From positions 153,765,494 to 153,829,493 of the forward strand of contig CM070899.1 of assembly GCA_036417435.1 (NCBI GenBank): a DNA stretch of 64,000 nucleotides. Direction: 5' to 3'. This document shows, in pieces, positions 21,850 through 35,800 of the stretch. The position numbers and the translations under genes are program-made. The notes below the pieces were generated by a model. That model saw nothing but the letters and a program-made list of their open reading frames with translations. It did no database searches and was not told where the DNA came from. This DNA is from Inia geoffrensis (lineage: Eukaryota; Chordata; Mammalia; Artiodactyla; Iniidae). How positions within the stretch are numbered: position 1 is the stretch's first letter; each line of letters begins with the position of its first letter.

Positions 21850-23735
21850 AGCCTAAATAGTTACCTTTTTTTCCTAAACCATAGAGATGGTCCACATTTT
21901 GGGAACAGCAGATACTCCCAAAGTTGAATTTATATTACAAATAGATATAAGGGTGATCTTTACATCATTAGTACCCTTTCATTTTGCTAAAGGATTCTTT
22001 GATGATGCCTTTAAGTAAACAAGCTTCAAAAGTGAATTAAAAATATGTTTTAAGTTATGAAAAACAAATTTACACACAATTTTTCAGGGACAAACCCCAG
22101 AAAGGGGAACTATCATTGTGAAGTGTTAAGCAAGGTCATGAAAGTTTTCATGGGAAGGAAAAGAATGTAACATTCCTTTTTACCTTTTCTTTTCCCCTTA
22201 TCAGCATCTCAAAATAGACCAACTGTACATTGTATTGTTACTATTTATTTGCTCCAATACCAGTGATGTCTCACTTGATTTTAGTCCTTTAGCCTTGAGC
22301 TCAAATGACACTGTGGAAACAAGTGGGTACTTTAAGACATCCTGAGAATAGTTTGGGGGGGGGCAGGGTTGTGTGTGAGGGTTCGTTATGGAAGCGCAGG
22401 GTGGGTGCCCAGGAGGAGAGTGGAGGCTATTTGGAGAAGAACGGAGAAGGTCCTGAGTTGCATCTCCCAGGAACCTGCCCGAGACCAGCTTTTCTTATAT
22501 GAGGGAACAGTATTGAAGGGGGCAGGGGTGGTGGACCCAAGCCATCACAAGCAGCACTGAGGCTTTCTCACCTTAATTTTTGAATTGTGAATGAGTTCAC
22601 GTTAGCAGTTTTATCGTGTTCCTTGTGGCCAGGCTTGGGGAGCTTTTATGAAATCTGGCCCTCACCTCTAGATACGCACCCAACCTTGACTTAAGCATCT
22701 GGTGTGATCTCAAGTACTTGGGTTTATTTTGTTTTGTTTTGGTTTTGCTGTTATCCTTATCTCTCAGTGGCCTCCGATCTCCAAAACCAACTGAGTGTGA
22801 AATCAGCGAGGATTCTCCTCCCTGAGGCCCATGTGTTGGCAAAAGCAACAACTACCCCAGCAATCACCAAAACCTTCCAATGAATGGGGAAGGTCATACT
22901 GGGTGTTCAGCAATGTTAAATTTAACCAAACAGCTGAGGCCAAAGGATGTGATGGCTATAGAAAGGGATTAGACTATATAAGGTGATTTCTTCTCCACCT
23001 GTTTTGAAGTTTCACATAAGTCTGGCTCTTGTTGGAGTATGGGGGAGTGAGTAAGGTCAGCATGAGAGGACGTGACAGTGGATCGTGTGCACAGTTAGGG
23101 AGATCTACTGAGCCTCTGTGGCCCTGGAGGCTTTTATTTGCAATATGGTGGGTGAGTTAGACTTTTCTCCTAAAAGCTTCAGCACTTACAAGTTGCTGAT
23201 CTGTTGTCTTAAAAAAGTCTAAATACTGTGTGCTGCTTTGTTTTTTCATGAAAGAGGTATCTTCCCATTTCCAAAGAGAAGTCATATAGATTCATGCTTT
23301 TTACTTGTAACTTTCTGTTCAGCTGTTTTATTTTTATAGGAGGATTTCTAAAAAACTTTCTGAGATTACATTCCACATAACTCTTGTAAAGTGACCCAGG
23401 CAAAACCATATTACTAATTTTTTTTTTTCTTATCTTGACATTACTAAAACAACAGGTTTGCTTTCCTTCAATTCATCATCATGCTTTTCTTTTCTATTAT
23501 TGCCATATAGCAACTGTATGATGAGTTTTTTTTTTTTTAATCTTCTTCACTGAAGGTCAGGAGATCAGAGGCCAGGAGATCACATGGTTAGAGATATTAT
23601 GATTATTTCCTTGCTATCATTCAGGACCAAATTTTACTGGACTTTTATTGGAGAAAAGTGTCACTAATAGAAATTCAAACAGTATCCTTAACGTGTCCAC
23701 AAATTATTTCAGTGACCCTTCAGTACATTTTGTGC
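21850..23735. other. Intron sequence, nothing recognised
   Basis: About 1.9 kb of unique-looking sequence without a supportable exon or repeat, apart from short homopolymer runs (for example a T-run at 23527-23538). Confidence 0.35.
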
Positions 23736-23739
23736 AGGC

Positions 23740-24935
23740 AGTTATTGGCCAGGAGGCCTACTATTTGGTATGCACTGTGCTAGTGCTGGGGATGCCATCA
23801 TGAGTAGGATGGACAAGATCCTTTTCCCAAGGATCTCACAGGACACTGCAGGAGGCTGGTGGACAGTGCAGCGTGATAAGTGCTGTGTTAGCACTGCTGT
23901 GTTAAGGGGACCTGCAGGAGAGTCACCCAACTGTGTCTCAGGGCCAGGCCAGACATCCTAGTGACACTTGAGCTGAGCCATGAAGCAATCATTAGGGGTT
24001 AGCTAGATGGGAAAAGCCTTCCAAGGGAATGGGAATAGCATGTACCAAGGCTGGAAAGAACAGGATGCTTCGGGGGACTAAAAATTTAGGAATGGAGGCA
24101 TGTGTAATGCTTATCAAGAGTGGCAGAGAATGAGGCTGGAGAGCCATGAGGCGGCCAGATCACAGAGGGTGTGGTACACTGTGTTAAGGAGTAGGCATTG
24201 GTTGTTCAAAAAAATTAATTAACTTATTTTTGGCTGCGTTGGGTCTTCATTGCTGCTTACAGGCTTTTTCTAGTTGCGGCGAGCAGGGGCTACTCTTCGT
24301 TGTGGTGCACGGGCTTCTCATTGCGATGGCTTCTCTTGTTGCGGAGCACGGGCTTTAAGTGCATGGGCTTCAGTAGTTGTGGCACATGGGCTCAGTAGTT
24401 GTGGCTTGCGGCCTCTAGAGCACAGGCCCAGTAGTTGTGGTGCAGGGGTTTAGTTGCTCCACGGCATGTGGGATCTTCCCCGACCAGGGCTCGAACCCGT
24501 GGGCTTGAATCCACCGCATTGGCAGGTGGATTCTTAGCCACTGTGCCACTAGGGAAGCCCCAAGTATGTATTTTATTTTAAAGGCAACAGGGAGCTGCTG
24601 AATCAGTGTGGGGAATGACATTATTCATTTGACATTTTGGATACCTCCCTGGCAGCAGTGTGGAGGAGGGATTAGAGGAGCCCATCTGGGAGGCACTTAG
24701 AGTAGTTCAGGGGTGAGATGATGGTGGCCTGAAATGAGGGTGTGTTAATGGAAGTGGAGAGAAGGAAATGGAATCAAGAGATATTTGGGATGTATAGGAC
24801 TTGGTGGCTGATGGATTGGTGGTGGGGAGGGGAGGACTGTGTGTGGGATGAGAAAAAGAAATTACAAAGGTAATTAAGGAGTGTCCAGGGAGGAAGGGGA
24901 AGAAACTTAGGTCCCACAGGTCAAGAAAAGAGGTA
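23740..24935 (-). repeat. L2 LINE fragment, antisense, split by a SINE
   Basis: Typical reversed L2 words on both sides of the SINE: 'gtgctagtgctggggatgcc', 'gaccaagg'-type and 'gccatgaagcaatcattagg' to the left; 'gtgtggaggagggattagag' and 'gaggcacttagagtagttca' to the right. Confidence 0.65.
24209..24561 (-). mobile_element. Long CHR-type SINE, antisense
   Basis: About 350 bases. The minus strand begins 'ggggcttccctagtggcac' and includes the B-box-like region near 24490 and the long 3' part ending in 'cgcagccaaaaataag'. It lies inside an L2. Confidence 0.9.
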
Positions 24936-25084
24936 CTTTGAGAAAGAGGTTGGTCAATAGAGTCAACATGCCCAGAGAGCCCATGTAAGTGAAGAGCTAA
25001 GATTTATTTTGGGGGTTCAGAAATTAAAAGGTCATTGGTGAGAGCAGTTTGAGTGGAGCCAGTTAAGATGTATCAATTATAAGG

Positions 25085-25530
25085 TACATCAATTAGGAAT
25101 GAGTCTGGCTGCAAGTAACTGTACCTGCATACAGATCTGGGCTTATTTTACTCATATAACCCAAAGTCCAGAAGTAGGAGGCTGTCAGTGTGTGTTCAAC
25201 AGCTTAATGTATCTCTGCAGTTCTTGAAGGCTTTTCTTTACAGTCTCAAGTTGGATGTGCAGCCTTATACATCATGGTCATTTCAGAGGGACCCTTCCCA
25301 GAAACCCCCCAGCCGACTTCTACTTGGGTCTCATTGGCCATAATGGGTCACATGACTACAGTAGTTGTGAGGAATGCTAGGAGAACAAGGGATGGGACTA
25401 CCACTTCTGGAAGAGTGATCTTGCCTGGACTGGGCACATTGCCATCTGAGCAAAATCTGGGTACTATTAGCAAGACTCAGAGATTGTACTGAGTAGGCAA
25501 CTAACAGTGCTGGCCCAACATGGCTTGAGA
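25085..25530 (+). repeat. Ancient interspersed repeat, family uncertain
   Basis: The order of words ('gaatgagtctggctgcaagt', 'aaagtccagaagtaggaggc', 'ttccagaaa'-type, 'attggccataatgggtcaca', 'gagtaggcaactaacagtgc') recalls a mammal-wide LTR/DNA repeat. I cannot name it with confidence. Confidence 0.4.
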
Positions 25531-28500
25531 AGTGAAGGAAAGTGAGAAAGTGGAGACAGTCTGTGTGTATGGCTCCTTTACGAGGCGGTCCTGAGAAGTA
25601 CGGACTAGAGTAGGTCGCCAGAGGGGAATGTGGGGAAGGAAGGGAAGGTTTTGGAAGGTGAAAGCCTTGAGCACATGTCAGTGTTGATTCCAGGGAGTGA
25701 GTGAGGTTGAAGATTCATCAGAGGTTTTCTCACCCTGGCCAATACCCAGTGAAATGTGAGATGTGGGCTGTGCTTTTCTTTTGCAAAGTGACAGAAGGCG
25801 GGTTACAGATTCGGGAGCCTTCTCAGGCAAATCGGTGGTGGGAAGGAGGACATACAGAGGTTGAGAATCTGGAAACTGAATCCCTTAAAACTGTCCACGC
25901 GCAGTCTCCACAAGTTCCCAAGTTTGAAGACTACTGCCTTAAATCATGTTAACGCAGCCTCAGTCCAGCCATTGGAATTTCCAGGTCCACGTGATGATTG
26001 CAACTCGAGTGATGACTGGAGTTAATCTTCTCCCTTCTCCAGCTGGGGCAGGACTCAGGCTGGCCATGCCATCGAGGACAGTTAGTGCTTGCATTTTTCT
26101 CTCATTGAGTTGCCTGCCCTAGAGAAGCTGGCCCCTGGGGTTTGGAGTGTGGGGTGGGAGGAGGGGAAAGCGGGGCACGGAAACTTCTACTTGTTTGGTG
26201 ACTGTGCAGGTGACTCTTCTTGGGTCCTGGTAGGTATTTAGAGCTGACTTCTCCACAGGTGCTTCATTTCCTCCCGGGCCTCTCTGGTTAACATTTGCTT
26301 GATTGGTGCAATGAATGTACTTTAAAAATTTCTGGTGGCACTAAACTTCCTTTTCAGGATCCTCTTGAGGAGGGTCCCCTTCATACCTAGGGCCCTACTT
26401 CTGGTCCCTGGGTTTTCTGACCTTTGATCTGCCCTGAATTTGGGGGTGCAATTACTTCTCAGAGCAGCAGTATCTCTCTTCTTTTCTCTCTCTTCCTCCT
26501 ATTAACATAAACCAAAAGACTCTGGTCCTTTGCTTCTGTCTATATATTTCAAAAAAATTCACAGACCTGTTGCCCTGATTGTCCAACTTATAGGGGCTCC
26601 ATGTAGACCAAGAAAAATGAATGAGGAAAAAACACTTGACTTTATAAAGTAGATAGTAAATTTTTTTTCTAAGATGAAGACTCCTAAAAATAAATGAGTC
26701 CGAAAAAAGTTACCAAAAACTCATCTCTCAGACTTTCCTTAGCAGCATTAAACAATGAATTTGCAATGTGTCCAAAGTACTGAGGAGGGAGTAGATTAAC
26801 ACCCAAATACTATATTTAGCCTGGTGCCTAGAGGTCAGAATGCAAAGGTCTCTTCTCTGGGTGTGGTTGCAGATAAATATGTATAACCTATTGTCACTTT
26901 TGTAAAGTGAATAGGGGGAATAGGGGGAATAGGGAATAGGGGGAACCATTGCTTCTCAATTTTTATAATTAAGTAAAAATTTTAGTAAGATTTGGTAATA
27001 TTTTGTATTTTTCTTCAGTTTTATAAAGTACCATCTATATAAAAGAAAAAAGCTATCACGGGTCACGCCTTGGTTCTACAATTTTTTATTTAAAACAAAG
27101 AGTCCCTGCTTATTCATTTAAAAAACTCAGGTATATCATCTGTGTTAGAACTCTCTTTAGACTGGTATTTATTGGTGAGCATTAGGAATAAAACATTCTC
27201 AGTGTCAACTTCCTACCTCCTTTTGAAGGTGGTGAAATTTTCCTAGGATGGGTAGGATGGCTTAAGGAGAATGAAATGCATTTTCTTTGCTAAATTGGGT
27301 CTTATAATTTAAAGCTCATTTTCTCATTTTCTCATCTGATCTTTTGTAACTTGCCTTGAGCTACTTGACACTTAGCAGATCTTTGCCTACCTAGCTCAAT
27401 GAAAAGGGTACCCAACAGAACAAATCCCTCAATGGAAGAAAGGAAAAGAGTAACTCCTCCCAAACCCCAGTGAAACCTTGGGTTCCCACGCTGTCCTGTC
27501 TGGCCTGCATGCACGAGTGGGTTCTGGGAACAAAGTTTCCCAGAAGGAGTGTGACTTTCATGGTTAATTGCGTTCCCTGAAAGACTCTGCCTTAACCATG
27601 CAGGGTCTTCTACAAAGAAAATTTTACATTGTGCCATGAAAGGATCAAAGAGGTAATACCAGTTAGAATCAAATTTTTTAAAAGGTCAGATTCATAGAAG
27701 CCTGCAACTAATAATTATTGACTTAAGTACATGTTGGCAAACTTTTAAAGAAGCGTAAAGAAGTTTATGGGGAAAAATGTTAACCTCATCTATCAACCCT
27801 AATTGAAAATGGCCAGAGGAATATAAAAATGGATGGAAGCCAGCATTAGGGCTGAAAATTAGAGAAGTCTTCACCCACATGCCACCAACTTGGAGGAAGT
27901 TCTGCCCGATATAGTGCAAACTGCAGGAGGCTACCTTGGCCACATCACAGGTAGCCTTTTTTCAGAAAAACCTAGGGTGTTCAAAAAGTAAGTAGAAGAG
28001 ATTCAACTGGTGCCCACCGTCAGTAATAACCTCCAGTTTCCAGGCATGAGAGCTGAGAGGGGTCCGCCTCTGTGCAGACCTGGAATATTTACTCTACTTG
28101 TAACCCCTTTTCCCAGAGTGGATCCACAATTCAGAATCGGCTCCTGCAGGAAGCCCAAGGCCAAGCTGGGCCTGAGGACGGCAGGCCTTCCTGATGCAGT
28201 GGTGGGGCATCCAGAAGGTGGGTGTCTGGGCCAAGAGAAGGTTGGGTCAAACCTCTTTCTACTTCTCAATTTTTTTTTTTGTCTGTAGATTCTAGGACAT
28301 TTCCTCAACTCCGTCTTCTCAATAAGCAATTCATATTTCAGTTGTGTCCATGAAATGCTCACACTTTTTTATTAAGCTTTTTTCCCCTTCTGACGGCTCC
28401 TTTTTCATTGTAGCTTTTTCTTGTTTTATGCATGCAGTATCTTCTCAAGTGTATCTGTGAGCATTAATGAGAACTTCTAGAAGTTCCCCTCTATACCTTG

Positions 28501-28900
28501 ACTATCTCTATTTTCTTTGGATCATTTTAAAGTTTCATCTTTGATGTTTGCTCTCATGCTCCTAGTTTTCTTCAAATTTCTGTGATTCCTGGCTGTCAGA
28601 CAATGAGAATGCAGGACTGGGATTGGCTCAGTAGGTAGGTAGCTTGCTTAGATTTTTTGTTTCCCTAAGAGTCTTAGGGAAACACTGAAAGGAGTGGTGT
28701 ACGGGTGTGTGGGGGGACTGGTGGGTTTTACAATAGGGTGAGTGGCCATGGGGGACAAGACAGGGAGGTTGTTGGGATGTTTGGAAGGTTCTCTGGCTTC
28801 TCTGAGATTTTCACACCCACTCTGGGGCCCATCTGATTAGAGTAGTTCACTCTCTTTAGAGTGTGGGTGCAGGACACACACCCTAGCTGCTTGTTGGTCA
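25531..28900. other. Repeat-poor intron stretch
   Basis: About 3.4 kb in which I find no exon and no clear transposon. It contains the G-rich minisatellite at 26907-26944. Open frames at 27332-27637 and 28003-28362 (minus) and 28010-28288 (plus) have no recognisable domains. Confidence 0.35.
26907..26944 (+). repeat. GGGGGAATA minisatellite
   Basis: Four imperfect copies of a 7-9 base unit (gaataggggg, with one shortened copy gaataggg). A G-rich array of about 38 bases. Confidence 0.85.
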
Positions 28901-28904
28901 GTTG

Positions 28905-29120
28905 ATAATATTAATGGTTAATATTTAATGGGGCTTAACGGTGTCAGATGCTGTTCTAAATGCTTTCCATATATTAACCCTAATATATGGGTTATAACCC
29001 ATGTATATCTAATAGCCCTTATATCTCTACATTTTGCAGATAAGGAATTGGAGGCACAGAGAGCTTCAGTGATTTGCCCAGTTACTTCTCTAATCAGCAG
29101 TAGGGCAGGGGTTTGAACTA
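28905..29120 (+). repeat. MIR SINE
   Basis: 'ctgttctaaatgctttccat', 'acattttgcagataaggaat' and 'ggaggcacagagagcttcag' followed by 'gatttgcccag' match the MIR core. Ancient mammal-wide SINE. Confidence 0.75.
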
Positions 29121-29489
29121 AAATACAGTAACTGCAGAACCTGCCCTCGGAAATAGATGTGGGAACAGGGATGGGGCTGGAGGGTTTCCATTGATCCTTG
29201 CTGCTTTCTATATAGTTATTTTATCAAGTCTCCTGATGAGTCCCTGGGGGCTCACTCTGTCCTTTCTATGTTCACTTTATTTAGATTTGGAATTTCTCTG
29301 TATTAATTTTTATCTTGGGAGCAGTTTTCTACCTTGTCTATATTGGTCTATTTCTTCCATTCTCTGATCCCATCTGCTTTCTGTCTTCTAGGAATTTCTC
29401 ACCATTTCTGGTCTGCTGCTGGCACCCTTTTTGTTTTTCAGCACTGTTATGGATGTGTCATACGCCTCTCCCTCTTTCTCCCTCTGTCT

Positions 29490-29490
<1 letters not shown>

Positions 29491-29585
<95 letters not shown>
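29491..29585. repeat. Compound (TA)n(CA)n(TA)n microsatellite
   Basis: A TA run from 29492 to about 29551, then CA to about 29573, then TA to about 29585. The short proteins of alternating Y and I predicted across it are artefacts of the repeat. Confidence 0.98.
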
Positions 29586-30049
29586 TCAGGTTTATTTAAA
29601 GGTATTTGGTACAGTGGAGAGAAAGATGTGTGTATTCAAGCCACCATCTTGATTCAATGTCTGCAGTATTTTCTATATGTATTTATGTATCTACTTTCTC
29701 TTCTTGACATTAATTACTTTCTTTATCCTGATGCTGTAATGATTAAACTTGAAGTAACATTTAGGGTACAGGGAACACAGTCACCATATAATAACCCCCA
29801 GGCTTTTTGTTCTTTTGAATATAGATTATTTAATTTTGTATGGTTTAGTCACAATTCTACTGAACAGAGACTTCAAGACATGGATAATCTGACATGAACT
29901 TTATTTCTACTATTCAGACAAAGGAGGAAGAAGTGGACCAGCATTGTTTGTTAAGCTTCCTTGTAGATAAATAAATCATGATAATATGATATATGCAGAT
30001 ATTGACAACACTAAATGCAGGGCTCATGGGAGGGTGAATTAAACATTTT

Positions 30050-31400
30050 CTTAATTGAAATAAAATATATATACAGGGAACTGACAGATCATACATACAT
30101 ACCTTGATGTATTTTAACAACGTGAACACATCCACAAAACCAGTTCCCAGTATAGAACATGACCAGCTCCCTGGAAAGCTCTCTGGTAACCCAAAATTAA
30201 AGGTAACCACTACATTTACTTCTATCATCATGGGTTAGTTTTTCCTGTTTTTAAATTTTATGTGAATGGAATAATACAGTTTGTTTACTTTTATTTTTGA
30301 ACTTTATATAATTAGAATCACACAGCATGAGCTTCTTTCATTCAATGTTATATCTGAAATCTACCCATGTTGTTGCATGTGGCAGGTGTATCTTTTTTAA
30401 TTGCCGTACAGTATTGCATTATAGAAATAGCCATGATGTAGTTTTCATTCTATTCCCAATAGACCTTTGAGTTGTTACCAGTTTTGGGTTATTACGAATA
30501 ATGCTGCTTGTACATGAATTTTGGTGTGCATATGAAGAATTTCTGCTGGGTGTTTACCTGGGATTGGAATTACTGAGTCTTAGGGTATGGCTATTTATAT
30601 ATTCAGTTCTAGTAGATTCTGCCAAACTGTTTTCCAAAGTAGCTGTACCAATGTATACTCCCACCAACAGTGTATGAGTGTTCCAGTTTGCTCCATTAAT
30701 TGCTGGAAGCATTTGTATTGTTGTTTTAAAATAATTTTAGCCATTCTGGTAGAGATGTAGTGGCATCTCGCTGAGGTTTAATTTGTATTTCTGTGATGAT
30801 AATGAGGTGAAAGTATTTCCACTGCTTTTTATCTATTTGGATATCCCCTTTTTGTGAAGTTGCCTCCACAAGGCTTTTGCCTATTCTAAAAAATATTGAG
30901 TGTGTTGCTTTTCTTTTAATGTAGGAATTCTTTTAAATATCTGAATGTTTTTTTTGTCAGACAAATGTATTGAAAATATCTTCTACTCTGTAGCTTGATG
31001 TTCCACTCTCTCAGTCTTCTCTTATTTTTAATGAATTTGGACATATCAATCTTTTTCTTTATATATACTTAGTATTTGGTGAACTGGTTGAGATATCTCT
31101 TATCCCAAGGTTATCTGTATATTTGGTATTATTTATTTAAAAATATTTTCTAACACCCATCATGATTTCATCTTTGATTCGGGTTATTTAGATGTGTTGC
31201 TTAATTTCCAGATATTTGGAAAACTTTCAGGTATTGATTTCCATATTAATATCACTGTGGTCAGAGAACATATTCTGAATGGTTTTAGACTTTGAACTTG
31301 TTGGAGACGTGCTTTATGATTCAGCATATGGTCCGTTTTGGTAAATGTTCCGTGTTTACTTGAAAACAATCTTTATTGTGTCATGTTTGCTGCAATTTTC
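30050..31400 (-). mobile_element. Ancient L1 fragments, antisense
   Basis: Reversed L1M-like sequence: 'atccatgttgttgcatg'-type, 'aataatgctgcttgtacatg', 'tcccaccaacagtgtatgag', 'tctgtgatgataatgaggtg', then an ORF2-like piece ('aatatcactgtggtcagaga'). More than one fragment is probably joined. Confidence 0.7.
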
Positions 31401-31404
31401 TACA

Positions 31405-32254
31405 AAAGTAAATTAGATTATTTAAGCCAAGCATTTTCTTGATGGTTTCCTTGGCTGTGCAGAAACTTTTTAGTTTAATGTAGTGCCATTTGTTTATTTT
31501 TGCTTTTGCTTCCCTTGCCTTAGGAGTCATATCTAGAAGTATATTGCTAAGGCCAGTGTCAAAGAGTGTATTGCCTATGTTTTCTTCTAGGAGTTTCATG
31601 GTTTCAGGTCTTACATTAAAGTCCTTAATCCATTTTGAGTTCATTTTTGTGTATGGTGTGAGATAGTGGTTTAATTTCTTTTTTGTGTGTCTGTCCAGTT
31701 TTCCCAACACCATTTATTGAAATGATTATCTTTTCTCCACTGTATACTCTTTGCTCCTTTGTCTCATATTAGTTGTCTGTGTATGCGTGGCTTTATTTCT
31801 GGGCTCTCAATTCTGTTCCACTGATCTATGTATCTCTTTTTCTGCCAGTACCATGCTCTTTTGATTACTGTGGCTTTGTAATATAGTTTAAAATCAGGGC
31901 ATGTGATACCTCCAGCTTTGTTCTTTTTCCTGAAGATTGCTTTGGCTATTTGGGGTCTTTTGTTATTCCATATAAATTTTAGAAATTTTCATTCTATTTC
32001 TGTGAAAAATGTCCTTGAGATTTTTATAGGGATTGCCTTGAATCTGTAGATTGCTTTAGGCAATATGGACATTTTAACAATGTTAATTCTTCCAATCCAT
32101 GAGTACAGAATATCATTCCATTTACTTGTGTCTTCTTCAGCTCCTTTCTTCAAGTCTTACAGTTTTCAGTGTACATATCTTTCACCTCCTTGGTTAAATT
32201 TATTCCTAGGTATTTTTGTTGTTGTTGTTGCGATTGTAAAAGGGATTGTTTTCT
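31405..32254 (-). mobile_element. Older L1 ORF2 fragment, left half (outer nest layer)
   Basis: Antisense L1 ORF2 sequence ('tttccttggctgtgcagaaa', 'ctttaatatagttt'-type, 'tcttccaatccatgagtac') that stops at the target duplication 32242-32254 and resumes beyond 38880. On the minus strand 31381-31713 still reads as an ORF2-like peptide ('[20 protein letters not shown]'). Confidence 0.85.
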
Positions 32255-32832
32255 GTGTATTTTTTTTAACATCTTTACTGGAGTATAATTGCTTTACAAT
32301 GTTGTGTTAGTTTCTGCTGTATAACAAAGTGAATCAGCTATATGTATGCATATATCCCCGTATCCCCTCCCTCTTGCATCTCCCTCCCACCCTCCCTATC
32401 CCACCCCTCTAGGTGGTCACAAAGCACTGAGTTGATCTCCCTGTGCTATGCAGCTGCTTCCCACTAGCTATCTATTTTACATTTGGTAGTGCATATATGT
32501 CAATGCTACTCTCTCACTTTGTCCCAGCTTACCCTTCCCCCTCTTTCCCGTGTCCTCAAGTCCATTCTCTATGTCTGCACCTTAATATCTGTCCTGCCCC
32601 AGGTTCATCAGAACCATTTTTTTCTTTCTATCGTTTTTTTTAGATTCCATATATATGTGTTAGCATATGGTATTTGTTTTTCTCTTTCTGACTTATTTCA
32701 CTCTGTATGACAGACTCTAGGTCCATCCACCTCACTACAAATAACTCAATTTCGTGTCTTTTTATGGCTGAGTAATATTCCATTGTATATATGTGCCACA
32801 TCTTCTTTATTCATTCATCTGTTGATGGACAC

Positions 32833-35800
32833 TTAGGTTGCTTCCATGTCCTGGCTATTGTAAATAGAGCTGCAATGAACATTGTGGTACATGACTCTTT
32901 GAATTATGGTTTTCTCAGGGTATATGCCCAGTAGTGGGATTGTTGGTTCATATGGTAGTTCTATTTTGGGTTCTTTAAGGAACCTCCATACTGTTCTCCA
33001 CAGTGGCTGTATCAATTTACATTCCCACCAACAGTGCAAGAGGGTTCCCTTTTCTCCACACCTTCTCCAGAATTTATAGTTTGTAGATTTTTTGATTATG
33101 GCCATTCTGACCAGTGTGAGGTGATACCTCATTGTAGTTTTGATTTGCATTTCTCTAATGATTAGTGATGTTGAGCATCCTTTCATGTGTTTTTTGGCAA
33201 CCTGTTTATCTTCTTTAGAGAAATGTCTATTTAGGTCTTCTATCCATTTTGGGATTATGTTGTTTGTTTTGTTGATATTGAGCTGCATGAGCTGCTTGTA
33301 TATTTTGGAGATTAATCCTTTGTTGGTTGTTTCGTTTGCAGATATTTTCTCCCATTCTGAGGGTTGTCTTTTCATCTTGTTTATCGTTTCCTTTGCTGTG
33401 CAAAGCTTTTATGTTTCATTAGGTTCCATTTGTTTATTTTTTTAATTTCCATTTCTCTAGGAGGTGGGTCAAAAAGGATCTTGCTGTGATTTATGTCATA
33501 GAATGTTCTGCCTATGTTTTCCTTTAAGAGTTTTAAAGTGTCTGGCCTTACATTTAGGTCTTTAATCCATTTAGAATTTATTTTTGTGTATGGTGTTAGG
33601 AAGTGCTCTACTTTTCATTCTTTTACATGTAGCTGTCCAGTTTTCCCAGCACCACTTATTGAAGGGGCTGTCTCTTCTCTATTGTATATTCTTTCTTCCT
33701 TTATCAAAGATAAGGTGACCATATGTGTGTGGGTTTATCTCTGGGCTTTCTATCTTATTCCATTGATCTATATTTCTGCTTTTGTGCCAGTACCATACTG
33801 TCTTCATTACTGTAGCTTTGTAGTATAGTCTGAAGTCAGGGAGTCTGATTCCTCCAGCTCCGTTTTTCTTTCTCAAGATGACTTTGGCTATTCGGGGTCT
33901 TTGGGGTTCCGTACAAATTGTGAAATTTTTTGTTTTAGTTCTGTGAAGAATGCCATTGGTAGTTTGATAGGGATTGCATTGAATCTGGAGATTGCTTTGG
34001 GTAGTATAATCATTTTCACAATGTTGATTCTTCCAATCCAGAAAAATGGTATCTCTCTCCATCTGTTTGTATTGTCTTTAATTTCTTTCATCAGTGTCAT
34101 TGTTTTCTGCATACAGGTCTTTTGTCTCCTTAGGTAGGTTATCCCTAGGTATTTTATTCCTCTTGTTGCAATGGTAAATGGAAGTGTTTCCTTAATTTCC
34201 CTTTCAGATTTTTCCTCGTTAGTGTATAAGAATGCAAGAGATTCCTGTGCATTAATTTTGGATCCTGCTACTTTACCAAATTCATTGATTAGCTCTAGTA
34301 GTTTTCTGGTGGCATCTTTAGGATTCTCTATGTATAGTATTATGTTACCTGCAGACTGACAGATTTGCTTCTTCTTTTCTGATTTGGATTCCTTTTATTC
34401 CTTTTTCTTCTCTGATTGCTGTGGCTACAACTTCCAAAACTGTGTTGAATAATAATGGTGAGAGTGGGCAACCGTGTCTTGTTCCTGATCTTAGAGGAAA
34501 TGGTTTGTTTTTCACCATTGAGAATTATGTTTGCTGTGGGTTTGTCATATATGGCCTTTGTTATGTTGAGGTAGGTTCCTTCTATGCCTACTTTCTGGAG
34601 AATTTTTATCATACATCAGTGTTGAATTTTGTCAGAAGCTTTTTCTGCACCTATTGAGATGATCATATGGGTTTTATCCTCCAATTTGTTAATATGCTGT
34701 ATCATGTTGATTGATTTGCGTATATTGAAGAATCCTTGCATTCCTGGGATAAACCCCACTTGATCATGGTGTATGATCCTTTTAATGTGCTGTTGGATTC
34801 TTTTTGCTAGTATTTTGTTGAGGGTTTTTGCATCTATGTTCATTAGTGATATTGACCTCTAGTCTTCTCTCTTTGTGACATCTTTGTCTGGTTTTGGTAT
34901 CAGGGTGATGGTGGCCTCATAGAATGAGTTTGGGAGTGTTCCTCCCTCTGCTATACTTTGGAAGAGTTGGAGAAGGATAGGTGTTAGCTCTTCTCTAAAT
35001 GTTTGATAGAATTTCCTTGTGAAGCCATCTGGTCCTGGGCTTTTGTTTGTTGGAAGATTTTTAATCACAGTCTCAATTTCAGTGCTTGTGATTGGTCTGT
35101 TTATATTTTCTATTTCTTCCTGGTTCAGTCTTGGAAGGTTGTGCTTTTCTAAGAATTTGTCCATTTCTTCCAGGTTGTCCATTTTATTGGCATATAGTTG
35201 CTTGTAGTAATCTCTCATGATCCTTTGCATTTCTGCAGTGTCAGTTGTAACTTCTCCTTTCTCATTTCTAATTCTGTTGATTTGAGTCTTCTCCCTTTTT
35301 TTCTTGATGAGTCTGGCTAATGGTTTATCAATTTTGTTTATCTTCTCAAAGAACCAGCTTTTGGTTTTATTGATCTTTGCTGTCGTTTCCTTCATTACTT
35401 TTTCATTTATTTCTGATCTGATCTTTATGATTTCTTTCCTTCTGCTAACTTGGGTTTTTTTTTTGTTCTTCTTTCTCTAATTGCTTTAGGTGTAAGGTTA
35501 GGTTGTTTATTTGAGATGTTTCTTGTTTCTTGAGGTAGGATTGTATTGCTATAAACTTCCCTCAGAACTGCTTTTGCTGCATCCCATAGGTTTTGGGTTG
35601 TTGTGTTTGCATTGTCATTTGTTTCTAGGTATGTTTTGATTTCCTCTTTGATTTCTTCAGTGATCTCTTGGTTATTTAGTAGCGTATTGTTTTTTGTTTG
35701 TTTGTTTCTTTGTTTTTTTTTTTTTTGCAGTACACAGGCCTCTCACTGTTGTGGCCTCTCCTGTTGCGGAGCACAGGCTCCAGATGCGCAGGCTCAGCAG

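Noticed and set aside
29388..29652. Peptides of alternating Tyr and Ile on both strands
   Set aside because: Translations of the TA/CA microsatellite.
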